This document shows positions 48,414-58,147 of a DNA stretch of 64,000 nt, in pieces. Each line of letters begins with the position of its first letter. Within the stretch, counting starts at the first letter, position 1. Source of the DNA: Piscirickettsiaceae bacterium (GTDB taxonomy: Bacteria; Pseudomonadota; Gammaproteobacteria; Nitrosococcales; Methylophagaceae); the NCBI GenBank assembly GCA_024685995.1, contig JAIBDY010000003.1:20189-84188 (forward strand). The letters are read 5' to 3'. A program made the translations under genes and the position numbers. The notes below the pieces were generated by a model. The model was given only the letters and a program-made list of their open reading frames with translations, did no database searches and was not told the origin of the DNA.

Positions 48414-50015
48414 ATGACAACACATCCTAACTTTGACATCTTAATTATCGGCAGTGGTACTGCAGGTCTAACCTTAGCATTACAACTGGCAGATCATGTC
48501 AAAGTGGCTATTCTCTCGAAGGATCAGTTAGCAGAAAGTGCTTCATTGTATGCTCAGGGTGGTATCTCAGTGGTGTTAGATCAAGCCGATTCAATTGAAT
48601 CTCATATTAACGATACCTTGATTGCTGGCGCAGGCTTATGCGATGAAGACAGCGTGCGTCACACTGTTGAACAAGCGCGTGAAAGTATTGAATGGTTGAT
48701 CGAACAAGGCGTCTCTTTTACAAAAGATGGCGTCACCTCGGAAACCTATCACTTAACACAAGAAGGCGGACATAGTCATCGCCGTGTGATTCATTCTGCT
48801 GATGCGACGGGACGCGAAGTTGAAACCACGTTATTGGCCAAGGCGATTGCGCATCACAATATCACCTTATTTCCTTTCCATATTGGTATTGAATTAATTA
48901 CCAGTCGTAAACAACTAGAGGAAAGCGACAACCGTTGCCTTGGTTGCTATGCGCTTAATATCAAATCGGATACTATCCACCAATTTATTGCCCCTATCAC
49001 CGTGATGGCAACGGGTGGTGCCGGTAAAGTCTATCTCTATACCAGCAATCCGGATGTCTCTACTGGCGATGGCATTGCCATGGGCTGGCGCGCGGGTTGT
49101 AATGTCGCCAATATGGAGTTTGTGCAATTTCACCCAACCTGTCTCTATCACCCTAAAGCCAAATCATTTTTGATCAGTGAAGCCTTACGCGGTGAAGGTG
49201 CCAAACTGATCTTGGCCAATGGTGACCGTTTCATGTCACGCTACCATGAACAAGGTGAATTGGCGCCGAGAGACATCGTTGCTAGAGCGATTGATCACGA
49301 AATGAAGCGCTCGGGAGACGATTGTGTCTATCTTGATATTCGCCATCAATCCCGCGAATTTATTGAACAACATTTCCCCACCATCCACCAGCGCTGCCTT
49401 GAGCTCGGTATCGATATGAGCTGCGATCCGATTCCTGTCGTGCCTGCGGCCCACTATACCTGTGGCGGTTTAATGGTAGACCGACATAGTCAAACCAATA
49501 TTCCTGGACTCTATGCTATTGGTGAAACGGCACATACTGGCTTACATGGCGCTAATCGCATGGCCAGTAACTCCTTGTTAGAATGCTTGGTTTTCGCTCG
49601 TTCTGCCGCCCAACACATCCTCAGCCAGCGGCCTTTTAAATCTAATCATCCGCCAGTACCGAGATGGGATACCAGTCGCGTACGCCCCGCTAAAGAAGCC
49701 ATTGCTATCAGTCATAACTGGGATGAATTACGGCGGTTTATGTGGGATTACGTGGGTATCGTCCGTAGCGATGAGCGACTTAACCGTGCCAAGATGCGTT
49801 TAAACTTATTACAACAAGAAATCGATGCTTATTATCAGCAATATCATATTACCAGCGATTTATTAGAATTACGTAACTTAGCCGATGTCGCAGAATTAAT
49901 TATTGAGTCAGCGTTGCAAAGAAAAGAAAGCCGTGGCCTCCATTACACCCTAGATTATCCTGGGCTCGACACCCAAGCACCGGCCCGAAACACCATTATT
50001 GCTGGACAATCTTAG
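48414..50015 (+). CDS. nadB: L-aspartate oxidase
   Basis: NadB oxidises aspartate to iminoaspartate, the first step of NAD synthesis. The 533-residue flavoprotein shows the FAD motif ILIIGSGTAGLTLALQL, the active-site block LTQEGGHSHRRVIHSADATG, HPTCLYHP, APRDIVARAI and HYTCGGLMVD. It is divergent from rpoE, a common gammaproteobacterial arrangement, and its last 20 bases overlap the ygfX end. Confidence 0.98.
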   Translation: MTTHPNFDILIIGSGTAGLTLALQLADHVKVAILSKDQLAESASLYAQGGISVVLDQADSIESHINDTLIAGAGLCDEDSVRHTVEQARESIEWLIEQGVSFTKDGVTSETYHLTQEGGHSHRRVIHSADATGREVETTLLAKAIAHHNITLFPFHIGIELITSRKQLEESDNRCLGCYALNIKSDTIHQFIAPITVMATGGAGKVYLYTSNPDVSTGDGIAMGWRAGCNVANMEFVQFHPTCLYHPKAKSFLISEALRGEGAKLILANGDRFMSRYHEQGELAPRDIVARAIDHEMKRSGDDCVYLDIRHQSREFIEQHFPTIHQRCLELGIDMSCDPIPVVPAAHYTCGGLMVDRHSQTNIPGLYAIGETAHTGLHGANRMASNSLLECLVFARSAAQHILSQRPFKSNHPPVPRWDTSRVRPAKEAIAISHNWDELRRFMWDYVGIVRSDERLNRAKMRLNLLQQEIDAYYQQYHITSDLLELRNLADVAELIIESALQRKESRGLHYTLDYPGLDTQAPARNTIIAGQS

Positions 50016-50436
50016 GATTACGGCAGTACACGCGCAGTTGACGAAATAATTCACGATCGACCTCCTCCGCGGTTATCCAAACAGCTTGGGGTGGCCTAAA
50101 ACCTTGACTGTCAAAATATAAAATAACCAATTCGGGCATCACCAAGCAGCGATGTAAACGTAACGCGCCATATCGGCGCTGATTGCCATACAATAAATGC
50201 CATAAGCCCGCGCTATCCCGCTCAATTTTTAGCACCTTGTGACTGCCAGTTTGTCGATAATATTGTTGATAATAAAACCGTAAACTTAGTAAACACGCCA
50301 TCAGTAAAACGACACGGAGAAACCATGGGATTGGCGTCAGCACAACCGTCGCAACGATTAAGCCATGCAATGCATATAAATACGTTAGCAGAACCCATGA
50401 AGGTTGTAACCGCATGCTAAAGACCATCCTAGTCAT
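49996..50436 (-). CDS. YgfX/CptA-like membrane protein
   Basis: With ATG 50436 the product is 146 residues: a basic start (MTRMVFSMRLQPSW), two adjacent transmembrane segments (about residues 15-55) and a soluble C-terminal domain (LKIERDSAGLWHLLYG, VMPELVILYFDSQ). This matches the YgfX (CptA toxin) family, reported to bind cytoskeletal proteins or to work with SdhE. AAGGAAGG sits eight bases upstream of ATG 50436; a TTG start at 50511 is less likely. The usual partner sdhE (ygfY) is not next to it. Confidence 0.8.
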   Translation of the reverse strand: MTRMVFSMRLQPSWVLLTYLYALHGLIVATVVLTPIPWFLRVVLLMACLLSLRFYYQQYYRQTGSHKVLKIERDSAGLWHLLYGNQRRYGALRLHRCLVMPELVILYFDSQGFRPPQAVWITAEEVDRELFRQLRVYCRNPKIVQQ

Positions 50437-50522
50437 CAAGCTTGCCTTCCTTTGCGTTTGTTTGGTGAGTTGGTTGAGTTTTAGGCTACAATAATCGCAT
50501 TTTTTAGACAATAGACACGATT

Positions 50523-51455
50523 ATGACTGTAACTTGGCAAAACCTGACACAAGCCCCTTCAAAAGCGAATGTGGCTTATCAAATTTTAGAGACTACCGCC
50601 TGCTTTATGCCGTTGACGCAATTGGGAGTAATCACGGTCTCGGGGGACGATGCTCACACGTTTCTACAAAGTTTGTTGACGAATGATATTGCCTTATTGC
50701 ACGTCCAAGACTGGCAATATAGTGGGTTTTGTACGCCGAAAGGTCGCTTACTTGCCCTATTTTTAATCATTCGATCAGGGGAAAATAGCTATCAATTAGT
50801 GTTGCCACATGACCTGTGCGAAACACTAACAAAGCGGCTTAGTATGTATGTTTTACGCTCGAAAGTGACCGTAACAGATGCGTCTGACAGTCTCCTTTGC
50901 TTAGGAACGACACAGCGAGCGCCTGAACTGCCTATAGATGTCAGCTATTATTCGTTAGCGACGGAGTGCCATCGTGGGCTGCTTATTTGTCCTGCTGACA
51001 AGGCCGATGCCTTATGCGAAGCCTTGATTGCACAGCAATTTCAACCACAGACACCAACTTATTGGCAATATCTTAATATCATGGCTGGTATTGCAGACGT
51101 TGTCCCTGCGACCCAAGAAAAATTCACCCCGCAACAACTGAACCTCGATATTACCAACGCCGTTAACTTTAAAAAAGGCTGTTATCCAGGACAAGAAGTA
51201 GTCGCACGGTTGCATTACCTAGGTAAAGCCAGTCGTCGCTTATTCACCGCTGAATTCACAAGTTCAACCATACCCGAAGCGGGCAGTGAAGTCTTAACTG
51301 ACGCAGGCCAAGTGGCTGGGCATATCGTATCAGCACAACAACAAGATGCAGACGCTGTTGTATGTTTGATCAGCTTAAAACTCAGTGAATATAACGCTAA
51401 TTTAATGATCGCAGACACGCCTGTTCACCTCACGAGCGGTCTGGTCGATGAATAA
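50523..51455 (+). CDS. ygfZ: YgfZ/GcvT-like folate-binding protein
   Basis: YgfZ is a folate-dependent protein needed for activity of some Fe-S enzymes. The 310-residue product has the YgfZ signature NFKKGCYPGQEVVARLHYLGKASRRL (residues about 217-241), with the essential Cys in KGCYPGQE, and an N-terminal GcvT-like domain (FLQSLLTNDI). It is divergent from ygfX and converges on the aldo/keto reductase gene. Confidence 0.94.
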   Translation: MTVTWQNLTQAPSKANVAYQILETTACFMPLTQLGVITVSGDDAHTFLQSLLTNDIALLHVQDWQYSGFCTPKGRLLALFLIIRSGENSYQLVLPHDLCETLTKRLSMYVLRSKVTVTDASDSLLCLGTTQRAPELPIDVSYYSLATECHRGLLICPADKADALCEALIAQQFQPQTPTYWQYLNIMAGIADVVPATQEKFTPQQLNLDITNAVNFKKGCYPGQEVVARLHYLGKASRRLFTAEFTSSTIPEAGSEVLTDAGQVAGHIVSAQQQDADAVVCLISLKLSEYNANLMIADTPVHLTSGLVDE

Positions 51456-51461
51456 ACTAGT

Positions 51462-52508
51462 TTAAGGCGCTGGATTAGGGTATCGCTGATGAATTTTTGC
51501 AATCCCCTCTCGCACTGCATCGCTTAATTGAATATCGACACTGGCAATATTGCTTTTGAGCTGTGTCATCGTCGTCGCCCCAATAATGTTACTGGTGACG
51601 AACGGTTGTTGATTCACAAAAGCCAACGCCATTTGTGCGGGGTCTAAGTCATGTTCGACGGCAAGATCGACGTAGGCTTGTGTCGCTGCGATGCCTTGAG
51701 GGCTACTATATCTCGCATAGTGTGGCCATTTTGTGATTCTGGCAGCAGGCGGTTGTTGATTGTTTAAGTATTTCCCTGACAATACACCGAAACCTAAAGG
51801 CGAATACGCCAATAAACCGACATTTTCTCTATGACTGATCTCAGCATTACCAATTTCATAACTGCGGTTTAACAAGCTATACGGATTTTGCACCGAGACA
51901 ATCACGGGCAGATCGTGTTGTTTGGCTATCGTCAAAAACTGCACCATGCCCCAAGGCGTTTCGTTCGATAAACCAATGTAACGAATTTTACCGGCATCAA
52001 CCTGTTGTTTAAGCGCCCGCAACGTCTGGTCTATCGGCGTCAAATTGCGCTCTTGCTCTTTCTGTTTGTAGCCCAATTGACCAAAATAGTTAGTATTGCG
52101 TTCGGGCCAATGCAATTGATATAAATCAATATAGTCCGTTTGCAAACGTTTCAAGCTACCCTCTAGTGCCTGCTTGATGTGATCAGTCTTAAAGCGGGTT
52201 TGCCCCTCTCGAATATGGCTCACCCAATCCGCGCCACCCCCTGCAATTTTACTTGCCAACACAATATCGTCTCGTTGACCACGCTTTGCCAGCCATGTCC
52301 CAATAATCGATTCTGTTTTGCCGTAGGTTTCTGCTTTCGGCGGAATGGCATATAGCTCGGCAGTGTCAACAAAATTAACACCCTGTTCAACAGCATAATC
52401 TAATTGGCGATGCCCTTCTGCTTCGGTATTTTGCTCGCCATAGGTCATTGTCCCGAGACAGACTTGGCTGACATTTATATCAGAGTGCCCCAGCGATTTA
52501 TACTGCAT
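51462..52508 (-). CDS. Aldo/keto reductase (Tas-like)
   Basis: The 348-residue NADP(H)-dependent reductase has MQYKSLGHSDINVSQVCLGTMTYGEQNTEAEGHRQLDYA, the catalytic FVDTAELYAIPPKAETYGKTE (Asp, Tyr), KIAGGGADW, DYIDLYQLHWPERNTNYFG and the cofactor region. It is most like E. coli Tas, a Tyr-synthesis suppressor of unknown substrate. A TTG start at 52526 is possible but ATG 52508 follows AAGGGG. Confidence 0.92.
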   Translation of the reverse strand: MQYKSLGHSDINVSQVCLGTMTYGEQNTEAEGHRQLDYAVEQGVNFVDTAELYAIPPKAETYGKTESIIGTWLAKRGQRDDIVLASKIAGGGADWVSHIREGQTRFKTDHIKQALEGSLKRLQTDYIDLYQLHWPERNTNYFGQLGYKQKEQERNLTPIDQTLRALKQQVDAGKIRYIGLSNETPWGMVQFLTIAKQHDLPVIVSVQNPYSLLNRSYEIGNAEISHRENVGLLAYSPLGFGVLSGKYLNNQQPPAARITKWPHYARYSSPQGIAATQAYVDLAVEHDLDPAQMALAFVNQQPFVTSNIIGATTMTQLKSNIASVDIQLSDAVREGIAKIHQRYPNPAP

Positions 52509-52592
52509 GAATGTCCCCTTCTTCAAATGGCGTTAAGCGTAATTGAGAGATTGAAATTATAGTTAACATATAGCTATACAAGGTTGTTTCTA

Positions 52593-53708
52593 TTATTTAT
52601 TCAGTATGTTTTTAAATGCCGCTAAGCACAATGTAATGTTTTCTTTTCTGGATGAATGGCCCATTAAGCCAATTCGCCAGACTTTACCGGCTAAATCACC
52701 AAGCCCCGCCCCAATTTCGAGGTTATAGTCATTTAATAAGGCTGCGCGGGTTGCCAGATCATCCACCCCATCGGGGATCCAAACGGTATTGAGTTGCGGT
52801 AGACGATCGCCTTCTTTCACTACCAGGTCTACTCCCAAGTCTTCTAAACCTTGTTTCAATTCCAGATGATTTTGCCAATGTCGTGCCCAGGCATTTTCTA
52901 AGCCTTCTTCTGTTAACATCACCAAAGCTTCATGCAAACCATAAAGCGTATTGACCGGGGCGGTATGGTGATACGCTCGCTTAGCACCTTTACCCCAATA
53001 CCCCATGACAAGATTTAAATCTAAGAACCAACTACTGACCGGTATTTTCCGGTTTGTTAGTTTGTGTCTTGCGCGGGCATTAAAACTCACCGGCGAAATG
53101 CCAGGCATCGCAGACAGGCATTTCTGCGTACCCGAATAAATAGCATCGATACCCCAGTCATCAACACGTAATTCCGACCCCGCCAGCGAAGTCACCGTAT
53201 CAACAATCGTAATACAATCATGCTGATGGGCCAATTCGCACAAGGCTTTGACATTTGACTGGGCTCCCGTTGACGTTTCTGCATGCACAAATGCCACAAG
53301 CTTGGCATCTGGATTATCTGACAACGCTTGTGCGACCTTATCAACTGAGATTGCCTCTCCCCACGCATCGTCCACGACAATGGCATCACCACCAAGCCGC
53401 GTCACATTTTCTTTCATTCGGGTTCCGAACACACCATTAATACAGACGATGACTTTATCGCCGGGCTCAACCAAATTAGCAAAGCATGTCTCCATGCCCG
53501 CACTACCTGGTGCCGATACCGGCATAGTCAATTCATTTTCTGTTTGGAAAGCATATTGAAGTGCGGCTTTAGTTTCTTCCATCATGCCAATAAATGCGGG
53601 GTCTAGGTGACCAATGGTTGGCCTCGCCATCGCTAATAATACTCTGGGGTGCACATCGGAAGGACCAGGGCCCATTAAGGTGCGAATAGGCGGATTAAAT
53701 GACTGCAT
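52593..53708 (-). CDS. Serine/alanine-glyoxylate aminotransferase family protein
   Basis: The 371-residue class V aminotransferase opens LMGPGPSDVHPRVLLAMARPTIGHLDPAF, has the GSAGMETCFANLV substrate/PLP region, DTVTSLAGSELRVDDWGIDAIYSGTQKCLS with the PLP Lys, and APVNTLYGLHEAL. It would transaminate glyoxylate to glycine using alanine or serine. Divergence from glcDEF (49 bases apart), which makes glyoxylate, supports that role. The amino donor cannot be told. Confidence 0.92.
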   Translation of the reverse strand: MQSFNPPIRTLMGPGPSDVHPRVLLAMARPTIGHLDPAFIGMMEETKAALQYAFQTENELTMPVSAPGSAGMETCFANLVEPGDKVIVCINGVFGTRMKENVTRLGGDAIVVDDAWGEAISVDKVAQALSDNPDAKLVAFVHAETSTGAQSNVKALCELAHQHDCITIVDTVTSLAGSELRVDDWGIDAIYSGTQKCLSAMPGISPVSFNARARHKLTNRKIPVSSWFLDLNLVMGYWGKGAKRAYHHTAPVNTLYGLHEALVMLTEEGLENAWARHWQNHLELKQGLEDLGVDLVVKEGDRLPQLNTVWIPDGVDDLATRAALLNDYNLEIGAGLGDLAGKVWRIGLMGHSSRKENITLCLAAFKNILNK

Positions 53709-53757
53709 AATAGAGAGGTTCTAGGTTAAAAATGAAGAAATCATTATAATTATAGCT

Positions 53758-55188
53758 ATGTCCGTTACTCAAGCACTATTAAAACAGCTGCCCCATCATA
53801 TCGTGCTCCACGGCAGTGAATGTACACGCCCTTTTGAGTGTGATGGTTTAAGTGTTTATCGCCAACAACCCTTGGCTGTTGTATTGCCCGAGAATATCGA
53901 CCAACTCAAACAAACACTCGCCATCTGTAAACGCTATCAAACGCCAGTCGTCACTCGTGGCGCTGGGACTGGTTTATCTGGTGGTGCTTTACCTCTCAAA
54001 GAAGGGGTTGTTGTCGGTTTGTCCAAGCTGACCGCCATTAAATCTATCGACGCCGATAAACAACTCGCGGTGGTTGAACCTGGGGTCAGAAATATTGCTA
54101 TCAGTGAGGCTGCAGCTCCTTTTAATTTGTATTATGCCCCTGACCCTTCTTCACAAATTGCCTGCACAATTGGTGGTAATGTTGCAGAAAACGCAGGCGG
54201 TGTCCATTGCCTAAAATATGGCCTCACCATTCATAATATTGATGCTATCAAAATGTTGACGCTGGACGGCGAAGAAATCTGCTTCTCCCGTCACGATGAA
54301 GGTTTGGGGCTATTGGCCTTAATGACCGGGTCAGAAGGGTTGCTTGGCATCATCACCGAAGTGACGGTCAAACTCACTCAAAAACCCGAGTTAGCACAAC
54401 TGGTGATGGCGGGGTTTCGAGAAGTTCGTGATTGTGCCAATGCCATCACAGCAATTATTCAGGCTGGTATCATTCCTGCGGGATTAGAAATGATGGATCA
54501 ATTCGCCATTCAAGCGGCAGAAGATTTTGCCAAAGTGGGCTACCCTGTCGATATGGCCGCTTTATTACTGTGCGAACTTGATGGCAGTCGTGATACTGTC
54601 CAAACTGAACGTAACCAAGTACTTGCCTTATTAGCCGATGCTGACACATTAACAGTGTCGAAAAACGAACAACATCGCTTAGCACTCTGGCAAGGCCGAA
54701 AATCCGCCTTCCCTGCCATCGGACGCTTATCCCCTGATTATTATTGTATGGATGGCACCATTCCGCGGCGCCACTTGGCAGATATCTTGGCTAAAATCAA
54801 TGCATTGTCGGAAAAGTACGGCCTTCGTGTCGCCAATGTGTTTCATGCTGGGGATGGTAATATGCACCCTCTGATTTTGTATGATGCCAATGTGCCCGGC
54901 GAGCTGGAGAGAACTGAAGCCTTGGGCACCGCCATATTAAAAGCTTGCGTCGATGTTGGTGGTACGGTTACTGGTGAGCATGGTGTCGGCGTCGAAAAGC
55001 TTGATGCCATGTGCCATCAGTTCGGCTCTGACGAATTAGACATTTTTCATCAAATCAAGACTGTTTTTGATCCGAGTCAATTACTCAACCCCGGCAAAGC
55101 CGTGCCCACATTACATCGTTGTGCAGAACTAGGCGGTATGCATGTCCATCATGGGCAAGTAGCACATCCTGAATTAGACCGGTTTTAA
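53758..55188 (+). CDS. glcD: Glycolate oxidase subunit GlcD
   Basis: This FAD-binding subunit of 476 residues oxidises glycolate to glyoxylate. The PCMH-type FAD domain shows PVVTRGAGTGLSGGALP and SSQIACTIGGNVAENAGGVHCLKYGL; the C-terminal FAD-oxidase domain shows ANVFHAGDGNMHPLILYD and GGTVTGEHGVGVEKLDAM. It opens the glcDEF operon; glcE follows after seven bases. Confidence 0.97.
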   Translation: MSVTQALLKQLPHHIVLHGSECTRPFECDGLSVYRQQPLAVVLPENIDQLKQTLAICKRYQTPVVTRGAGTGLSGGALPLKEGVVVGLSKLTAIKSIDADKQLAVVEPGVRNIAISEAAAPFNLYYAPDPSSQIACTIGGNVAENAGGVHCLKYGLTIHNIDAIKMLTLDGEEICFSRHDEGLGLLALMTGSEGLLGIITEVTVKLTQKPELAQLVMAGFREVRDCANAITAIIQAGIIPAGLEMMDQFAIQAAEDFAKVGYPVDMAALLLCELDGSRDTVQTERNQVLALLADADTLTVSKNEQHRLALWQGRKSAFPAIGRLSPDYYCMDGTIPRRHLADILAKINALSEKYGLRVANVFHAGDGNMHPLILYDANVPGELERTEALGTAILKACVDVGGTVTGEHGVGVEKLDAMCHQFGSDELDIFHQIKTVFDPSQLLNPGKAVPTLHRCAELGGMHVHHGQVAHPELDRF

Positions 55189-55195
55189 TAATAGC

Positions 55196-55771
55196 GTGAT
55201 GACCTTAGAACACATTCAACAACAAGTCCGCATTGGCAACGCCATACAGATAACTGGCTCCGCTAGCCAAAAGGCTGTAAAACAGGTGGACATCATCGAT
55301 ATGTCGCAATATCACGGCATTGTGGACTATCACCCCGGAGAATTAGTGTTGACGGTCAAGGCTGGCACAACATTACTTCATATCGAACAAGCCCTTTCAG
55401 CACATCAACAAGCCTTACCCTTTTATACACAAAGCCTTTCTAGTGGCACTATTGGCGGTGCATATGCAATGGGCAACGCGCCATTGCGTGATGCGGTATT
55501 GGGCGTCAGAGTGATCGATGGTCAAGGTCGTCTACTGACGTTTGGAGGCCAAACGATGAAGAATGTTGCTGGTTATGATATTGCACGGATGCTCGCCGGT
55601 TCCCAAGGCCAGTTAGCCATTATCTGCGAGATTAGCTTTAAAGTCTTTCCCAGACACTATCTCACTGACATTGAGCACCCAGTCCAACAGCCCACCACAC
55701 CCTCAGCATTACGAACACGGATCGAACACGGATTAAAGCAGGTGTTTGATCCTAAACGGGTATTTGTTTAA
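55196..55771 (+). CDS. glcE: Glycolate oxidase subunit GlcE, shortened
   Basis: The 191-residue protein retains the first FAD-binding part (IVDYHPGELVLTVKAGTTL, LPFYTQSLSSGTIGGAYAMG, RLLTFGGQTMKNVAGYDIARMLAGSQG, CEISFKVFPR) and then jumps within about 35 residues to the usual GlcE end (EHGLKQVFDPKRVF). Normal GlcE is about 350 residues, so roughly 150 residues of the middle are missing, although both ends are recognisable. The frame is open and the gene overlaps glcF (TAATG), so it looks maintained, not broken. Confidence 0.9.
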   Translation: MMTLEHIQQQVRIGNAIQITGSASQKAVKQVDIIDMSQYHGIVDYHPGELVLTVKAGTTLLHIEQALSAHQQALPFYTQSLSSGTIGGAYAMGNAPLRDAVLGVRVIDGQGRLLTFGGQTMKNVAGYDIARMLAGSQGQLAIICEISFKVFPRHYLTDIEHPVQQPTTPSALRTRIEHGLKQVFDPKRVFV

Positions 55772-56925
55772 TGCAGACCAAGCTGCTAGCCCCACTGGCT
55801 AAATCTGCATCAGGCAAAAAAGCCGATACCATTCTCCGTTCCTGTGTCCATTGTGGCTTTTGTTTAGCCACCTGCCCGACCTATCAGCTGTTTGGCGACG
55901 AACTTGATTCGCCACGAGGGCGTATTTATCTCATTAAATCGGCATTAGAAGGCAACCCGGTTAGCGCCACTAGCGTGAAACATCTTGATCGCTGTTTAAC
56001 CTGCCGCGCTTGTGAAACCACTTGTCCTTCCGGCGTTAAGTACGGACAGCTAGTGGATATCGGTCGTCAGATCGTTGAGCAACAACGTCCCCTTTGGCAA
56101 AAAGTCTACCGTCGTAGTATGAGAAAAATCATCAGCACGCCACCGCTGTTTAACCTAGCGGCGCCCTTTTTCAAGCAATCGGTTATTTCAAGCGCTGAAC
56201 AACCCACTTCGGCAACCTTAGAGCACGTTATTTTACATAGCGGTTGTGTACAAGCGACACTGGCTCCCAATACCAACCATGTCACCAAAAATGTCCTACA
56301 CAAACTTGGCTTTTCAGTGACAGAAACGGCACAAAGCGAATGTTGTGGCGCCATAGATCAGCATTTAGCGGCTCATGAAGATGCCTTAATAAAAATAAAG
56401 CGTAATCTGGATCGCTGGTCCGAGCTGTTGTCCACAGGCCACGAGCGCATACTCTCCACTGCTAGCGGTTGTGGTGTCATGATCAAAGATTACCCGGCTC
56501 TTTTCGAACCTAATGATCCTTATTACCACAAAGCCGTGGCCATTTCTGCAAAAACGCAAGATATTGCCGAATTTTTAACCACACAAGATCTTAGTGCTTT
56601 AAAAACCAAAAAACGACGTATTTCTTATCATGCGCCTTGCACCCTACAACATGGCCAAAAACTACCCCGCATTGTCGAGCGTTTATTATCCCAATTAGGT
56701 TACGAGTTAATACCGGTTGCAGACGCACATTTATGTTGTGGTTCTGCTGGCACTTATTCAATTTTTGAACCTAAAATAGCCACTCAGCTGCGCGATAATA
56801 AACTTAAACAGCTTAGTCAGCCTAATATTGATTTGATTGTGACAGCCAATATCGGCTGTCAACTACACTTGGCGAAAGGCACCGATATTCCGGTAAAACA
56901 TTGGATTGAATTGCTCGATGAATAA
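55771..56925 (+). CDS. glcF: Glycolate oxidase iron-sulfur subunit GlcF
   Basis: The 384-residue protein has two ferredoxin-type motifs (CVHCGFCLATCPTYQ near residue 28 and CLTCRACETTCP near 79) for two [4Fe-4S] clusters and two CCG domains (ECCGAIDQHLAAHE, LCCGSAGTYSIFEP) that usually bind another cofactor or hetero-disulfide reductase type cluster. It transfers electrons from GlcDE to the quinone pool. The start overlaps the glcE stop. Confidence 0.95.
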   Translation: MQTKLLAPLAKSASGKKADTILRSCVHCGFCLATCPTYQLFGDELDSPRGRIYLIKSALEGNPVSATSVKHLDRCLTCRACETTCPSGVKYGQLVDIGRQIVEQQRPLWQKVYRRSMRKIISTPPLFNLAAPFFKQSVISSAEQPTSATLEHVILHSGCVQATLAPNTNHVTKNVLHKLGFSVTETAQSECCGAIDQHLAAHEDALIKIKRNLDRWSELLSTGHERILSTASGCGVMIKDYPALFEPNDPYYHKAVAISAKTQDIAEFLTTQDLSALKTKKRRISYHAPCTLQHGQKLPRIVERLLSQLGYELIPVADAHLCCGSAGTYSIFEPKIATQLRDNKLKQLSQPNIDLIVTANIGCQLHLAKGTDIPVKHWIELLDE

Positions 56926-57038
56926 CGCCGCGCTAGCTTCGGCTCAAACCTATCTACCTTGCCATGGTAAAATTAAGGACGTGCCATGTTTCTTTTTCCT
57001 GTTTTGCAATCAGATGGCTGTGATGCTTTAATCCTGCT

Positions 57039-57914
57039 ATGTCAAAAGTCTTAGAGCATTATCGGCAAATTATTTGTGCAAGTCCGCAGCGTCAAGATCG
57101 CGCCTTACCAGTTGAAGCATTACGTTTGTGGCAAGACAAGCTAAAGAATCTGTCTTGTTATTATGCGCCGTTTGATCATGTTAACCGACAGGCTGACATT
57201 ATCATCGTTGGCATTACACCTGGTAGGACACAAATGAACCGATCGCTTGATGCATTTAAGCAGGCATGCAATGACCAACAAGATTGTGATAGCGCCCTAA
57301 AATTTGTCAAACAACACGCGAGCTTAAGTGGGAGCATGCGGCCTCGTATTGTTGAAATGCTGAACAGACTTGGTTATGCCAAATCCTTGGGTATTGCCTG
57401 TTGCAGCCATTTATGGACTGAACACCATCACCGCGTCCATTTCTGTTCGGTGTTGAAATATCCCGTTTTCGTCAATAGCAAAGACTATAGTGGCCAACCT
57501 AAGCTATTCAACGTGCCTAGCTTGCAGCAACTTCTCTATGACGAATTTGTACAGGATCTAAAACTTATCAACCCCAAGGCGGTGATCGTGCCTTTGGGTG
57601 AAATGGTGGCGACTGTCTTGACTGCTTTGCACCAACAAGGTCAGATCCGTCAACAATTGACGACATTCAACAATAAAGTCGTCGCCCCACCCCATCCCAG
57701 TGGCGCCAATGCAGAATCTATTGCCTTGTTATTACGGCAAGATTACCCCACACTAAGCCAATATCAGGATGACATGTACCGACACTATCTTCAAAAACAA
57801 TGCCAGTTGAAGAACAAAAATGGCCAAGCACAGGTCGAAGAACATTACAAAAAAGCACGCGCCGCACGCTGGCAAGCAATGTCACATGTTCGCCAAGCCT
57901 ATGACCTTGAATAA
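57039..57914 (+). CDS. Uracil-DNA-glycosylase-superfamily-like protein
   Basis: The 291-residue product has [21 protein letters not shown], which resembles the GxxPG motif I of UDG-superfamily enzymes, and [17 protein letters not shown], resembling motif II with the HPS triad. Between them lie [17 protein letters not shown] and [13 protein letters not shown] stretches. I recall this as a conserved uncharacterised proteobacterial family. No glycosylase activity is established, and the characteristic catalytic Asp is not obvious. It precedes the DUF2132 gene by eleven bases, and the two may form an operon. Confidence 0.7.
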   Translation: MSKVLEHYRQIICASPQRQDRALPVEALRLWQDKLKNLSCYYAPFDHVNRQADIIIVGITPGRTQMNRSLDAFKQACNDQQDCDSALKFVKQHASLSGSMRPRIVEMLNRLGYAKSLGIACCSHLWTEHHHRVHFCSVLKYPVFVNSKDYSGQPKLFNVPSLQQLLYDEFVQDLKLINPKAVIVPLGEMVATVLTALHQQGQIRQQLTTFNNKVVAPPHPSGANAESIALLLRQDYPTLSQYQDDMYRHYLQKQCQLKNKNGQAQVEEHYKKARAARWQAMSHVRQAYDLE

Positions 57915-57925
57915 GAAGTTACATC

Positions 57926-58147
57926 ATGACTAAACAAGTTAATAATCCATTACACGGCATCACCCTTGAAACGATTTTAAGCCGGCTAGTTGACCATTTT
58001 GGGTGGCAAGAATTAGGCGAACGGATTGATATTCGTTGTTTCACCAGTGAGCCATCGATTAAATCCAGCTTGAAATTTTTACGCAAAACCCCTTGGGCGC
58101 GGCGAAAGGTCGAAGCTTTATACCTATTAATGACGCATAATGACTGA
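57926..58147 (+). CDS. VF530/DUF2132 family protein
   Basis: This 73-residue protein has the family signature [21 protein letters not shown] and [31 protein letters not shown]. The VF530 fold has been described as a small helical, possibly DNA-binding, protein of unknown function. The start is ATG 57926 and its end overlaps the following epimerase by eight bases. The gene sits directly after the UDG-like gene. Confidence 0.88.
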   Translation: MTKQVNNPLHGITLETILSRLVDHFGWQELGERIDIRCFTSEPSIKSSLKFLRKTPWARRKVEALYLLMTHND

